Positions 1 to 7,880 of a DNA stretch of 64,000 nt are shown here, piece by piece. Under the pieces are notes generated by a model that was not told the DNA's origin, searched no databases, and worked only from the letters and a program-made list of their open reading frames with translations. Position 1 is the stretch's first letter. Each line of letters begins with the position of its first letter. This DNA is from Chryseobacterium cupriresistens. GTDB taxonomy: Bacteria > Bacteroidota > Bacteroidia > Flavobacteriales > Weeksellaceae. A program made the position numbers and the translations under genes. The DNA lies in contig NZ_JBKKJT010000001.1 of NCBI RefSeq assembly GCF_046614675.1, positions 682,001-746,000 on the forward strand, in the 5' to 3' direction.

Positions 1-304
1 TAAAAAATGATAATCAAGGCCTTAAAGTTTATATTTTAAATGTTTTTAAGCGCTTTAAATTATTATTTTAATAAGTAAACCAAATTACAAAATAATTTTG
101 TATTGTATTGCAGTAAATTTGTTAATAAAGCTATATGTGTATTTATTTTAAATTAGCTTACGTGAATTCTGTATTTATATTGAAATAACGAGCATTATGA
201 AAATAAAAGCACCATAAGTGAATATGGTACTTAAAAGATGAATCGGGATGAATATAAGATATTGATTGTGTGTTTTCTTAAGGCCTGAGGATTGATTTAG
301 AAAA
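1..304. other. AT-rich intergenic region at window edge
   Basis: No coding sequence with a credible start or domain is visible here. The stretch is very AT-rich. The gene upstream of the window is not seen, so part of this may be its 3' or 5' flank. Confidence 0.6.
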
Positions 305-337
305 AAGTCCATTCCCTGAAAATACGGAAATGGACTC
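303..337 (-). terminator. Rho-independent terminator of the ferritin-like/FAS1 operon
   Basis: Read on the minus strand, an AGTCCATTTCC arm pairs with GGGAATGGACT across a short loop, and a T-run follows. It lies about 25 bases past the stop codon of the minus-strand ferritin-like gene, as expected for the end of that operon. Confidence 0.75.
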
Positions 338-363
338 ACCACTTATCATCATCCAAATCACAA

Positions 364-1179
364 CTATACTATGAACAGGGAAGCAATGGCTTGTGCATCG
401 CTACCGCTTAAAATTTCGTCGTAGGCTGCAGAACCTGCTGCGGCACCAAATAAAGTTCCGGTATTATAACCTGCCTGGTTGGTATTTTCTTCTCCTGCAT
501 AAACCGGATTGGTGGCGGAGGGCATACTTCCTCCGTTGGCAAGCTCAATCCATCCTTTATTCGCTCGCATTCTTCTTACCTGTGAGGCATGTCTGGCTTC
601 AACGGAGTGAATCTGTAACGCTGCCTGCAGAACCACTTTGTTGGACATCACATTTCCTGCCTGCCCTTTGTAAGCTCTCACTCCGGTATCTTCAAAAGCC
701 TGCGCAAGGATAAGAAACTGGTTATAATCTGTAAAAGGCATAAAGTTTCCGCCGGCTGTAAAGTCAAAAATAGGTTTATTTCCGGGAGTTGTTCCTAAAG
801 AAGTCAGTGTACTTTTCAAAAAACTTACATGAGCCGATTCATGCTTCGAAATCTGCATAAAAACAGTCCGGTCTCCATTGGGAATCAGTCCCGGGGTTGA
901 CAAACCTATGCTGTAATATTCATTTTCAAGATATTCCAGTACCAGCGCTAGTTGTAAAGCATCTGTAAGTGTACTTTTTAAAGCAGTACCTGTTAATGCT
1001 GTTTTGGTAGTTTCTGCTTTGGCAGGAGTGGCCATCATAGCACCCAAACCAAGGGGTACAGCTGCTGTAGCTGCTTTTTTCCCGAATAATGAAATATCAG
1101 TAATCGTTTCTAATCTTGATGCTTCCTTGGTGAAAAATTTATCATCAGAAAGTTTATCCAGTAATCTAAGAATATTCAT
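364..1179 (-). CDS. Ferritin-like domain protein
   Basis: This 271-residue protein has the ferritin-like four-helix pattern of the Rds1/desiccation-related group. Candidate metal ligands are visible in order: E82/E85 in LEYLENEYY, H113-E114-H117 in HESAH, E163 in AFEDTG, and E194/H197 in SVEARH. A hydrophobic Ala/Gly-rich stretch at residues 36-54 may direct export, but it is preceded by an unusually long 35-residue N-region. It is the last gene of a minus-strand group, 23 bases after a second ferritin-like gene and behind a fasciclin gene. Iron binding or redox protection in the envelope is inferred from the fold; the substrate is unknown. Confidence 0.85.
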   Translation of the reverse strand: MNILRLLDKLSDDKFFTKEASRLETITDISLFGKKAATAAVPLGLGAMMATPAKAETTKTALTGTALKSTLTDALQLALVLEYLENEYYSIGLSTPGLIPNGDRTVFMQISKHESAHVSFLKSTLTSLGTTPGNKPIFDFTAGGNFMPFTDYNQFLILAQAFEDTGVRAYKGQAGNVMSNKVVLQAALQIHSVEARHASQVRRMRANKGWIELANGGSMPSATNPVYAGEENTNQAGYNTGTLFGAAAGSAAYDEILSGSDAQAIASLFIV

Positions 1180-1202
1180 AATGTGAGTTTTTAGGGTGAT
1201 GT

Positions 1203-1913
1203 TTAGTTGATTCCTCTTTCTTTCCAGGTAAATGGTGTTTTGATAAATGCTCCGGCAGCCATTACGATATCTTTCGGCTCTTTGGCAAGATCAAGTCCGT
1301 TGGCGTCGATCACATCATCTCCTGAAAAATCTGCAGATCCGGGATTGATTAAATTTCTGATGGCAGAAGCATGTCTGGCTTCCACAGAAACTATTTTACC
1401 GGCAATAACGAGATAAGCCGGATTGGAAATGTATTTTCCTGCTCCATTGTAAGCTGCAACACCGGTATCTTCCAGTGCCTTTGCTGTAGCCAGTACTGAA
1501 TTTCTATCATTAAAATTCACATTCGGATACTGGAATTCAAGCTTGGGAAGCACATGATCTGTAGCACCACTAATGGCAACTTTGAAAAAATCCCTGTGAA
1601 TCACCTCATGATGATAGAGGTCTGTAAAAATCTCTTTTTCAATACTGGAAATTCCTGTATAAAAATTGTTGACCACTTTTGTATAAAAATCTGCTTCAAG
1701 CTGTTCCAAAGCATAGGCATAATTTAATACCCCTACATCTCCGGTTCCAAGATCGTACTTTGATTCTTCTATAATCTGGAAGTCATCATCATCATTACAT
1801 CCGATGATGGTAAGGCATGCAATAGCCAATCCTACTCCACTTAGTTTTAAAAAGCTTCTTCTGCTGGTATCAAGGGTTGCACCCTGATTAGAAACCTGAA
1901 TTGTTTTTTTCAT
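1203..1913 (-). CDS. Ferritin-like domain lipoprotein
   Basis: The protein has 236 residues when started at MKKTIQVSN; an in-frame ATG 45 bases upstream adds a non-conserved tail. The N-terminus has a twin-arginine-like SRRSFLK motif, a hydrophobic segment and a lipobox ending at C39. C39 is followed by N-D-D-D-D, resembling the acidic export signal of Bacteroidota surface lipoproteins. Ferritin-like ligand candidates are E70/E73, H102-E103-H106, E148 and E178/H181, parallel to those of the downstream paralogue. It probably forms an operon with the flanking ferritin-like and FAS1 genes. Surface or periplasmic location is inferred; function is unknown. Confidence 0.85.
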   Translation of the reverse strand: MKKTIQVSNQGATLDTSRRSFLKLSGVGLAIACLTIIGCNDDDDFQIIEESKYDLGTGDVGVLNYAYALEQLEADFYTKVVNNFYTGISSIEKEIFTDLYHHEVIHRDFFKVAISGATDHVLPKLEFQYPNVNFNDRNSVLATAKALEDTGVAAYNGAGKYISNPAYLVIAGKIVSVEARHASAIRNLINPGSADFSGDDVIDANGLDLAKEPKDIVMAAGAFIKTPFTWKERGIN

Positions 1914-1991
1914 AGTATTTATTTTTAGTGTTGGATAAATAAGAGATAAAAACAGCACATTGGAATATGCTGTCTGAAATCTTAGAATTTG

Positions 1992-2561
1992 TTATGGCAT
2001 CAATACTGTATCGATTACATGAATCACTCCATTAGACTGGTTCACATCAGCAATCGTTACTTTGGCGCTGTTTCCTTTTGCGTCTTTTATGTAAAGATTT
2101 TTACCTTTTGTCCAGAATGTAAGATCTTCACCCTGTACAGTTTTCATCATGCTTTTTCCGTTTCCTGCTTTTACAGCGGCCCATATTTCTTTAGCGCTAT
2201 ATCTTCCCGGAAGAACATGATAGGTTAAAATAGAAGTAAGCATCGCTTTATTTTCAGGTTTTACAAGGTTTTCTACGGTACCTTTCGGAAGTTTGGCAAA
2301 GGCTGCATCTGTAGGTGCCAATACTGTAAAAGGTCCCGCACCCTGTAATGTTTCTACCAGGCCGGCAGCTTTTACCGCAGCGACAAGGGTTTTGTGATCC
2401 TTTGAGTTGACTGCATTTTCAATAATGTTCTTAGAAGGATACATAGGAGCTCCCCCTACCATTACTGTTTTTTCTTTCATCGTTTGTGCAGTTACCTTCC
2501 CACTGAATGCAAATGATAGAGCTACCATTGCTAGAACTGTGATTTTTGATTGTGTGTTCAT
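1992..2561 (-). CDS. Fasciclin (FAS1) domain protein, secreted
   Basis: The 189-residue protein has a Sec signal peptide (about residues 1-26, cleaved near VTAQ) and then one FAS1 domain. The hallmark H1 segment GPFTVLAPTDAAFAKLP and the H2-type segment near ADVNQSNGVIHVIDTVLMP are both clear. FAS1 domains mediate adhesion or binding at cell surfaces. The gene leads a minus-strand operon with two ferritin-like genes and is divergent from an ECF sigma/anti-sigma pair. No exact TAnnTTTG element was seen upstream of it, which would fit transcription by the neighbouring ECF sigma factor; that is inference. Confidence 0.93.
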   Translation of the reverse strand: MNTQSKITVLAMVALSFAFSGKVTAQTMKEKTVMVGGAPMYPSKNIIENAVNSKDHKTLVAAVKAAGLVETLQGAGPFTVLAPTDAAFAKLPKGTVENLVKPENKAMLTSILTYHVLPGRYSAKEIWAAVKAGNGKSMMKTVQGEDLTFWTKGKNLYIKDAKGNSAKVTIADVNQSNGVIHVIDTVLMP

Positions 2562-2872
2562 TGTAGTTATTTTTTTGTTAATTATATTTAATTCGTGCTT
2601 TTAATGTCATTTACGAGGTTGGTTTTATTTTAGATTGAAAAAAAAGTAAATTTATTTTAATGTTTTGATTTTCAGTTTGTTAATTTTATATCCGTAGTGA
2701 TTTTATAATACTTTCGAATTTTAAAAACCGTTTTTTAAACAAATTCTGAGGTACAATAATGATATTCTCAATAGGATTATTCTATAGCTTTACAGGTAGA
2801 ATTTCTGATATTGAATATTTTTCAATGATTTATATAAAATTGTTTACGAAATAAAAGATGTGTTAGATTTTA
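2562..2872. other. Divergent regulatory region, FAS1 operon / ECF sigma
   Basis: This AT-rich region lies between divergent transcription units and contains no supported gene. It should hold the FAS1 operon promoter. No exact housekeeping TTG/TAnnTTTG pair was found on the minus strand. Confidence 0.5.
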
Positions 2873-2902
2873 TTGTCTATGTATTTTATTTTATTACATT
2901 TG
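2873..2902 (+). promoter_or_regulatory. Flavobacterial-type promoter of the ECF sigma gene
   Basis: TTG at 2873-2875 and TACATTTG at 2895-2902 are separated by 19 bases. This matches the Bacteroidota primary-sigma consensus TTG-N(17-23)-TAnnTTTG. Transcription would start near 2907-2912, leaving a very short or absent leader before the likely coding start. Confidence 0.65.
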
Positions 2903-2912
2903 GAAAGAAAAA

Positions 2913-3470
2913 ATAAAAGCTATTAAAACAACCTATTCTGAAGAGGAGCTTATCGTTTTATTGAAAGAGAAAAACGAAACTGGTTTTCATTATCTGTATG
3001 ACCACTATTCCGGTGCGTTGTACGGGATTATTCTTCGGATCGTTCAGTCTAAGGAATATACCGAAGAAGTTATTCAGGATGTTTTTGTTAAAATATGGAA
3101 TTCTATCCATCAGTATGATGCTTCCAAAGGGAGGTTTTATACCTGGATCATCAATATTGCTAGGAATACAGCCATTGATTATTTAAAATCAAAAGCTTTC
3201 CAGAATGAGCTTAAAAACCAACCACTTCCGGATTTCGTATATAATACTGCAGAGCTTTCAACGACTAACCATTCTTCCGATTATATCGGATTTAATAACG
3301 TGCTGGAAGGTCTGGAAACAGACAAACAGGAGCTCATCGATCTTGCTTATTACCAGGGATATACCCAACATGAAATATCAGAAAAACTGAAGATACCGCT
3401 GGGAACGGTAAAAACGAAAATGCGGAATGCGCTGATGAAATTAAAGGATTTGCTAAAAGATTATCAATAA
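2913..3470 (+). CDS. ECF-family RNA polymerase sigma factor
   Basis: This sigma-70 family protein has region 2 (FHYLYDHYSGALYGIILRIV, then the VIQDVFVKIW segment) and region 4 with a helix-turn-helix (YTQHEISEKLKIPLGTVKTK). The first ATG/GTG/TTG in frame is TTG at 2961, but the reading frame is open further upstream and encodes YSEEELIVLLKEKNE, the usual first helix of region 2. The true start is therefore probably a rare codon such as ATA or ATT near 2898-2922; 2913 is a best guess. It is followed after one base by its anti-sigma gene. RskA pairing suggests a SigK-like role controlling the divergent FAS1 gene. Confidence 0.85.
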   Translation: MKAIKTTYSEEELIVLLKEKNETGFHYLYDHYSGALYGIILRIVQSKEYTEEVIQDVFVKIWNSIHQYDASKGRFYTWIINIARNTAIDYLKSKAFQNELKNQPLPDFVYNTAELSTTNHSSDYIGFNNVLEGLETDKQELIDLAYYQGYTQHEISEKLKIPLGTVKTKMRNALMKLKDLLKDYQ

Positions 3471-3471
3471 A

Positions 3472-4296
3472 TTGAACACTAAAGAATACATATCATCCGG
3501 AATTATAGAATCTTATATTCTTGGCCATGCTTCTCCCGAGGAAGCAGGGATTTTGGAGTGTGTGATGAAGAATAATGCTGAAGTAAAAGAAGCTTTTGAA
3601 GAAGCACAGAAGACTTTGGAACATCTTGCTACAGCTCAGGCTGTAACACCGCCAAGTGAATTGAAATCGGAGATCTGGAACAAAATTCAGCAGGAACAGG
3701 TTGTTGAAGAAATAACTCCTGTTCTTCCGGCAGTTCTTCCTGAAGTAAAAAGAGAAACAGAAAATACTACAGAAAGAAATGATTTCAGGAAAAATACACC
3801 CTGGAAAACATATGCCATAGCAGCTTCTGTATTGTTCCTCGTAAGTGTTGCCGGAAATGTATTCTGGATGAACAGCCAGTCTGCCAGTCAAAAAGAAATG
3901 GCTTTAATGATAGCTGATAAAAAGCAGATGGATCAGGCTATGGAAAAAATGAACCGGAAGATGGATATGATTTCCAATCCCGATATGCAGATGGTGATGC
4001 TGAAGGGCGTAGAGAAACACACAGACGCCAAAGCAATGGTTTTCTGGGATAAAAAAACAAAAGAAGTCTATCTGAATGCGGAAAAACTTCCTAAAGCTCC
4101 CGAAGGAATGCAGTATCAGCTCTGGGCTATAGAAGATGGAAAACCGGTAAATGCAGGAATGTACACTGAAGATAAAGACAGCAGAATTGCTTTGGCCAAT
4201 ATTCCCAAAGCGCAGGCTTTTGCCATTACACTTGAAAAAGCAGGTGGAAGTAATGTTCCTACCATGGAAAATATGTTTGTAATGGGGGAAATCTAA
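3472..4296 (+). CDS. RskA-type anti-sigma factor (membrane)
   Basis: The 274-residue protein starts at a TTG one base after the sigma stop codon, so the two are almost certainly co-translated. The N-terminal 80 residues resemble an anti-sigma domain (YILGHASPEEAGILE). A single membrane helix (about residues 104-124, TYAIAASVLFLVSVAGNVFW) follows a charged linker. The extracytoplasmic part has the RskA C-terminal signature: AMVFWD, LPKAPEGMQYQLWAI, PVNAGMY and ITLEKAGGSNVPT. It should hold the ECF sigma inactive at the membrane until released by proteolysis or a redox cue. The signal is not known. Confidence 0.9.
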   Translation: MNTKEYISSGIIESYILGHASPEEAGILECVMKNNAEVKEAFEEAQKTLEHLATAQAVTPPSELKSEIWNKIQQEQVVEEITPVLPAVLPEVKRETENTTERNDFRKNTPWKTYAIAASVLFLVSVAGNVFWMNSQSASQKEMALMIADKKQMDQAMEKMNRKMDMISNPDMQMVMLKGVEKHTDAKAMVFWDKKTKEVYLNAEKLPKAPEGMQYQLWAIEDGKPVNAGMYTEDKDSRIALANIPKAQAFAITLEKAGGSNVPTMENMFVMGEI

Positions 4297-4314
4297 CCCC
4301 CTGTTGATACAAAA

Positions 4315-4341
4315 CAAGGCGGACACAATCAATCCGCCTCG
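4315..4341. terminator. Possible terminator between convergent genes
   Basis: AGGCGGA and TCCGCCT form a 7-bp stem around a short loop. On the minus strand a TTGTTTTG tail follows, so it could end the alkaline phosphatase transcript. The plus-strand side lacks a T-run. Confidence 0.45.
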
Positions 4342-4379
4342 TATCTCCCAAATAATTAAATATGAAAAAATATGAATGT

Positions 4380-5777
4380 CTAAACCAGACAGGCCTTCAG
4401 CATCAGATCGTGAAGGTCTGTATTTTTAATAAACGGCTGTAAAAGTTCATTTCCGGGGCCGTAAGCAACGACTTCCACGTAATCTCCGGAATGATCCATA
4501 CTGATCCATCCTACGGAATTCCTGCTTTTCTGAATTTCTGAATACAGTTTAAAAGGCAGTTTCTTGTAATTATAAAGTCCCGCTTCCTCTTTTTCAAGAC
4601 CATTGTAGAAACTTAGCATATGTCTGGCTTCATCGTCATTCAGAGTAATCTTGTTGCCTTCATAAATCCAGTCTTTAATGTCTTTTACCGAATCATCCTT
4701 GTTAATCTTATTCAGAATGTATTCATTGGTGTATTTGTATTCTGAAATGCTGTTAAAATGTGTAGTAGCCTCTGCTCCATAAATAGTTCCCGGATTAGCA
4801 TTTCCATGGTCTGTAGTGATGATGACTAAAGTATTTCCGTCTTTTTCGGCAAAATCCATGACTGTTTTTACCGCTTCATCAAATGCGAGCTGATCATGGA
4901 TGAGTGCCGCTACATCATTGGCATGGGCAGACCAGTCTACTTTTCCGGCCTCGATCTGAAGGACAAAACCTTCGGGATGATCTTTCATCTGACGGATAGC
5001 AGTATTGGCCATTTCAGCAAGAGTGGGTGTATTTTTATATTCCGGAAGATGAGCTCTGTCGATGCTGTAAGGCAATGCTCCTGTATTGAAAATGCCTAGC
5101 AGTTTCTCCCCTTCTTTGATTTCTTTCAAATCATTTTGTGTTTTCAGAATTCTGTATCCTTTTTTGCTGTAAACAGAATAGAGGTCTTTTTTGTCTTCTC
5201 TTTTGGAGGGATTAAAAAATTCGTCTCCACCACCTAGCAGCACATCGAGTTCAAGCTCGGCGTACATTTCAGCAATTTGAGGTTCAGCATTTCTTTTCGA
5301 AGAATTTACACAGAATCCGGCAGGAGTAGCATGAGTAATGGTTACAGTAGTCACGCAGCCTGCTTTTTTTCCTGCTTTTTTATATTGCTGCCATATCGGA
5401 AGATGTTTCTCTCCATTAGCTCCGATGTTTAAAACTCCGTTTTTCACTCTGATTCCTCCTCCAAAGGCCGAACTTGCGGCAGCAGAATCTGTCACAACAG
5501 AACTTGCTGAAGCGGTGTCCATCAAAGCACGGGTTACCTTTTTATCATGATACAGATTAAGCCAGTTACTTCCTTTTCCTAAAATATTCCGTGAATACAG
5601 ATCTGCCATCGAAAGCGTTCCAAGGCTCATCCCGTCACTGATCATAAAAATAATATTCTTAGCTTTTCCTTTCCGGTGCAGTTCGGTATTCTTCCCGAAG
5701 CTCCAGAGATCAGATGGCGATAAGGTTAATAATCCTGAAAGTATTGCAGATCCTTTTAGAAATTTTCTTCTGTCCAT
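4380..5777 (-). CDS. Alkaline phosphatase (PhoA family), Tat-exported
   Basis: The 465-residue protein begins with a twin-arginine signal (RRKFLKGSA plus a hydrophobic run) and continues with the alkaline phosphatase fold. It carries a metal-binding ISDGMS segment, the nucleophile D97-S98 in VVTDSAAASSA, HATPAGF, a TTDHGN zinc-site motif and MDHSGDYVEV near the C-terminus. It should hydrolyse phosphomonoesters in the periplasm using two zinc ions and magnesium. A GCAAC/GTTGC-type palindrome 48 bases upstream matches the pair at the Zur-like promoter, so zinc rather than phosphate may control it. No Pho box was identified. Confidence 0.93.
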   Translation of the reverse strand: MDRRKFLKGSAILSGLLTLSPSDLWSFGKNTELHRKGKAKNIIFMISDGMSLGTLSMADLYSRNILGKGSNWLNLYHDKKVTRALMDTASASSVVTDSAAASSAFGGGIRVKNGVLNIGANGEKHLPIWQQYKKAGKKAGCVTTVTITHATPAGFCVNSSKRNAEPQIAEMYAELELDVLLGGGDEFFNPSKREDKKDLYSVYSKKGYRILKTQNDLKEIKEGEKLLGIFNTGALPYSIDRAHLPEYKNTPTLAEMANTAIRQMKDHPEGFVLQIEAGKVDWSAHANDVAALIHDQLAFDEAVKTVMDFAEKDGNTLVIITTDHGNANPGTIYGAEATTHFNSISEYKYTNEYILNKINKDDSVKDIKDWIYEGNKITLNDDEARHMLSFYNGLEKEEAGLYNYKKLPFKLYSEIQKSRNSVGWISMDHSGDYVEVVAYGPGNELLQPFIKNTDLHDLMLKACLV

Positions 5778-5824
5778 ATTGTTTTTGAAATAATGCCGAA
5801 AGTTATTATATTTAATTCTTTATC

Positions 5825-5837
5825 GTAACTTTGTTGC
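5825..5837. promoter_or_regulatory. Predicted Zur operator upstream of alkaline phosphatase
   Basis: GTAACTTTGTTGC is an inverted repeat with one mismatch to GCAAC-TTT-GTTGC. It is identical to the copy at 7426-7438 and lies between the COG0523 gene stop and the phosphatase start. Assignment to Zur rests on its shared presence at the regulator's own promoter. Confidence 0.6.
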
Positions 5838-5855
5838 ATTAAATAAAAGTTAATT

Positions 5856-7058
5856 TTAAATATTCTTTGGGAACGGATCCTCGAAACTTCGTTTCTTATC
5901 GAATTGTTCCTTTTCTTTTTCATTAATAAGACATTGCTGAAGATCTGCCAGCATCTGATCTTTGTCCAGATTCTGCCCGATAAATACCAGTTCATTGATC
6001 CTGTCTCCCCAGTTTTTATCCCATCTGCTTTCTATAAACTTCTGATTATCTGAAAATGAAGAATACTGAACCCTGTGACTCATCGGCATGCTGCACCACC
6101 AGACTCCTGCTTTTTCGAGTCTGAATGAACCTCCTGCCTGAGAGAAATTCAATGCATCATCAGGTCTTGAAGCCAGCCAGAACAGACCTTTTGCTCTGAT
6201 GGTTCCTTCCGGATAATGATGATTCAGATATTCCCAGAGTCTTATGGGATGGAAGGGCTTTTTATCTCTGAAAACCAGTGAACTTATTCCATATTCTTCA
6301 GTTTCCGGGGTGTGATGATCAGCCTGTAACTCTTTTTGCCAGCCAGCGGATGACTGTGCTTTATCGAAATCAAAAAGCTGTGTATTCAAAATCTTTTGAG
6401 GATCAATTTTTCCAAACTCCGATTGTAAAAGGGTCGCCTCCGGATTTAACTTCCTGATTGCTGCTTTTAAAAAGCCAAGTGTCTCAGTATCGATAAGATC
6501 TGTTTTGTTTAAAATAATCACGTTGGCAAATTCAATCTGATCAGTCAGAAGATTAACAATCGTTCTGTAGTCGCCTCCCATATCAGTAAGATCGCGGTCC
6601 ATCAGTAGTTCATTAGATCCAAAATCTTTCATGAAATTGAAACAATCGACCACCGTTACCATTGTATCAACATAACTGAAACGGGAAAGATCTATTCCGC
6701 TCTCTTCATCAACATAGGTAAAGGTTTGAGCTACAGGAATCGGTTCACTGATTCCCGTACTTTCAATAAGGAGGTAATCAAAACGGTTTTCACTGGCAAG
6801 ACGTTCTACTTCTACCATAAGATCTTCACGAAGTGTACAGCAGATGCATCCGTTACTCATTTCAACAAGCTTTTCTTCTGTTCTTGAAAGCGTGTTTTGA
6901 TTTTCAACCAGGCGTGCGTCAATATTAATTTCACTCATATCGTTCACTATCACGGCTACTTTTAAACCTTGTTTGTTATGCAGAATATGATTCAATAATG
7001 TCGTTTTACCCGCTCCCAGAAATCCGCTGAGTACCGTTACAGGAAGTTTCTTAGTCAT
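5856..7058 (-). CDS. COG0523-family GTPase, putative zinc metallochaperone
   Basis: The 400-residue protein belongs to the CobW/P47K (COG0523) family. It has a Walker A motif (SGFLGAGKTTLLN, residues 11-23), the family's metal-binding C71-I-C-C74 motif, an ESTG switch region and an NKTD guanine-specificity motif. The CobW C-terminal domain runs from about residue 260. Members under zinc control deliver zinc to client enzymes during zinc shortage. Here it lies 3 bases after a MerC-family gene and is divergent from a Fur-family regulator, with palindromic operators between, which points to the zinc rather than the cobalamin or nitrile hydratase subgroup. Its clients are unknown; the adjacent zinc phosphatase is one candidate. 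Confidence 0.9.
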   Translation of the reverse strand: MTKKLPVTVLSGFLGAGKTTLLNHILHNKQGLKVAVIVNDMSEINIDARLVENQNTLSRTEEKLVEMSNGCICCTLREDLMVEVERLASENRFDYLLIESTGISEPIPVAQTFTYVDEESGIDLSRFSYVDTMVTVVDCFNFMKDFGSNELLMDRDLTDMGGDYRTIVNLLTDQIEFANVIILNKTDLIDTETLGFLKAAIRKLNPEATLLQSEFGKIDPQKILNTQLFDFDKAQSSAGWQKELQADHHTPETEEYGISSLVFRDKKPFHPIRLWEYLNHHYPEGTIRAKGLFWLASRPDDALNFSQAGGSFRLEKAGVWWCSMPMSHRVQYSSFSDNQKFIESRWDKNWGDRINELVFIGQNLDKDQMLADLQQCLINEKEKEQFDKKRSFEDPFPKNI

Positions 7059-7061
7059 GTT

Positions 7062-7400
7062 TTAATGTTTATGATTTTTAAAATTGATGATATGGCCTGT
7101 AATCAAACCGACAGCTCCGATATAGATCAGAGGAAGATGAACTTCAAACAGAAAATCTGTCAATATAGACATGAAAATAAGGCTTAATGATATCCAGAAC
7201 AGAAACTTCAGCCACCGGTTTTCCATTTTCTTTGTTATTCTCAATACCACAACGGCTCCAATAAAAAGGAAAGCAAGGTCAATATAAGGATTATGGGAGA
7301 TTCCCAATGGAACAATTAATAGCAGTGGAAAGACAATACAATGAATCAGGCATAAAACAGCAGCGGAGATTCCTACAGCATCAAGAATTTTTGATTTCAT
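7062..7400 (-). CDS. MerC-domain membrane protein
   Basis: The protein has 112 residues from MKSKILDA; the longer frame reaching 7469 would run through the operator region and is rejected. It has four likely transmembrane helices and a CLIHC motif in the first, typical of MerC-type mercury or metal transport proteins. The C-terminus is His-rich (HIINFKNHKH). It is first in a probable two-gene operon with the COG0523 GTPase, controlled from a promoter bracketed by two palindromes. Zinc transport or sensing is inferred from context; no mer genes are nearby. Confidence 0.85.
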   Translation of the reverse strand: MKSKILDAVGISAAVLCLIHCIVFPLLLIVPLGISHNPYIDLAFLFIGAVVVLRITKKMENRWLKFLFWISLSLIFMSILTDFLFEVHLPLIYIGAVGLITGHIINFKNHKH

Positions 7401-7425
7401 AATAGTATGGATTAATTTTCTTATC

Positions 7426-7438
7426 GTAACTTTGTTGC
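7426..7438. promoter_or_regulatory. Predicted Zur operator, proximal copy
   Basis: GTAACTTTGTTGC, a near-perfect inverted repeat around TTT. It begins where the -7 element of the minus-strand merC promoter ends, so a bound repressor would cover the transcription start. It also contains TAACTTTG, a TAnnTTTG match on the plus strand that could serve the regulator gene. Confidence 0.65.
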
Positions 7439-7469
7439 AAAAGTAGAGATAAAAATTTAAATAACGCAA
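7438..7469 (-). promoter_or_regulatory. Promoter of the merC-COG0523 operon
   Basis: On the minus strand TTG (7467-7469) is followed after 21 bases by TACTTTTG (7438-7445), which fits TTG-N(17-23)-TAnnTTTG. The -33 element lies inside the distal operator and the -7 element abuts the proximal one. Confidence 0.65.
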
Positions 7470-7478
7470 CTTTGTTGC
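7466..7478. promoter_or_regulatory. Predicted Zur operator, distal copy
   Basis: GCAACTTTGTTGC is a perfect 5-bp inverted repeat around TTT. It covers the -33 element of the merC operon promoter and ends 8 bases before the regulator's ATG, so it could also control the regulator's own expression. Confidence 0.7.
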
Positions 7479-7486
7479 ATTAAAAT

Positions 7487-7876
7487 ATGAAACAGGTCAG
7501 AAATACTCACGCCAAAACTGAAATTTTAAACCTTATTAATAGTTCGGATGTTGCCCTTACCCATTCTGATATTCAGAAGAAACTTGGAGATCTGTGCAAC
7601 AGAGTAACCATCTACAGGGTTCTGGAAAGGCTTGAAAACGAAGGTGCGATACACAAGATCGTCAATATTGATGGTGTAGTGAATTTTGCAAAGTGCAGTG
7701 GAAAATGTACCCATGAACAGCATTTTCATAATCATGTTCATTTCAACTGTAAGGAATGTCATTCCGTTACGTGTATTGAAAACGCTATTCCGGAAATCAG
7801 TCTGCCGGAGCATTTTATTGCACAGGAATATAATTTTATTATCAGCGGTATATGCCCGAAATGTGCTGATGCCTGA
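7487..7876 (+). CDS. Fur-family transcriptional regulator, Zur-like
   Basis: The 129-residue protein has an N-terminal winged helix (SDIQKKLGDLCNRVTIYRVLERLENEGAI) and a C-terminal Fur dimerisation and metal domain. Two CxxC pairs (C88/C91 and C123/C126) form the structural zinc site, and a His-rich stretch HEQHFHNHVHF supplies sensing ligands. Zur rather than Fur is favoured because it is divergent from a COG0523 GTPase and a MerC gene and lies beside palindromic operators. It should repress these genes when zinc is sufficient. Members of this subfamily are hard to separate by sequence alone, so metal specificity is inferred. Confidence 0.88.
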   Translation: MKQVRNTHAKTEILNLINSSDVALTHSDIQKKLGDLCNRVTIYRVLERLENEGAIHKIVNIDGVVNFAKCSGKCTHEQHFHNHVHFNCKECHSVTCIENAIPEISLPEHFIAQEYNFIISGICPKCADA

Positions 7877-7880
7877 AAAA

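Noticed and set aside
7062..7469. Longer MerC start at 7469
   Set aside because: It would place the start codon inside the distal operator and upstream of the predicted promoter; MKSKILDA at 7400 starts the family.
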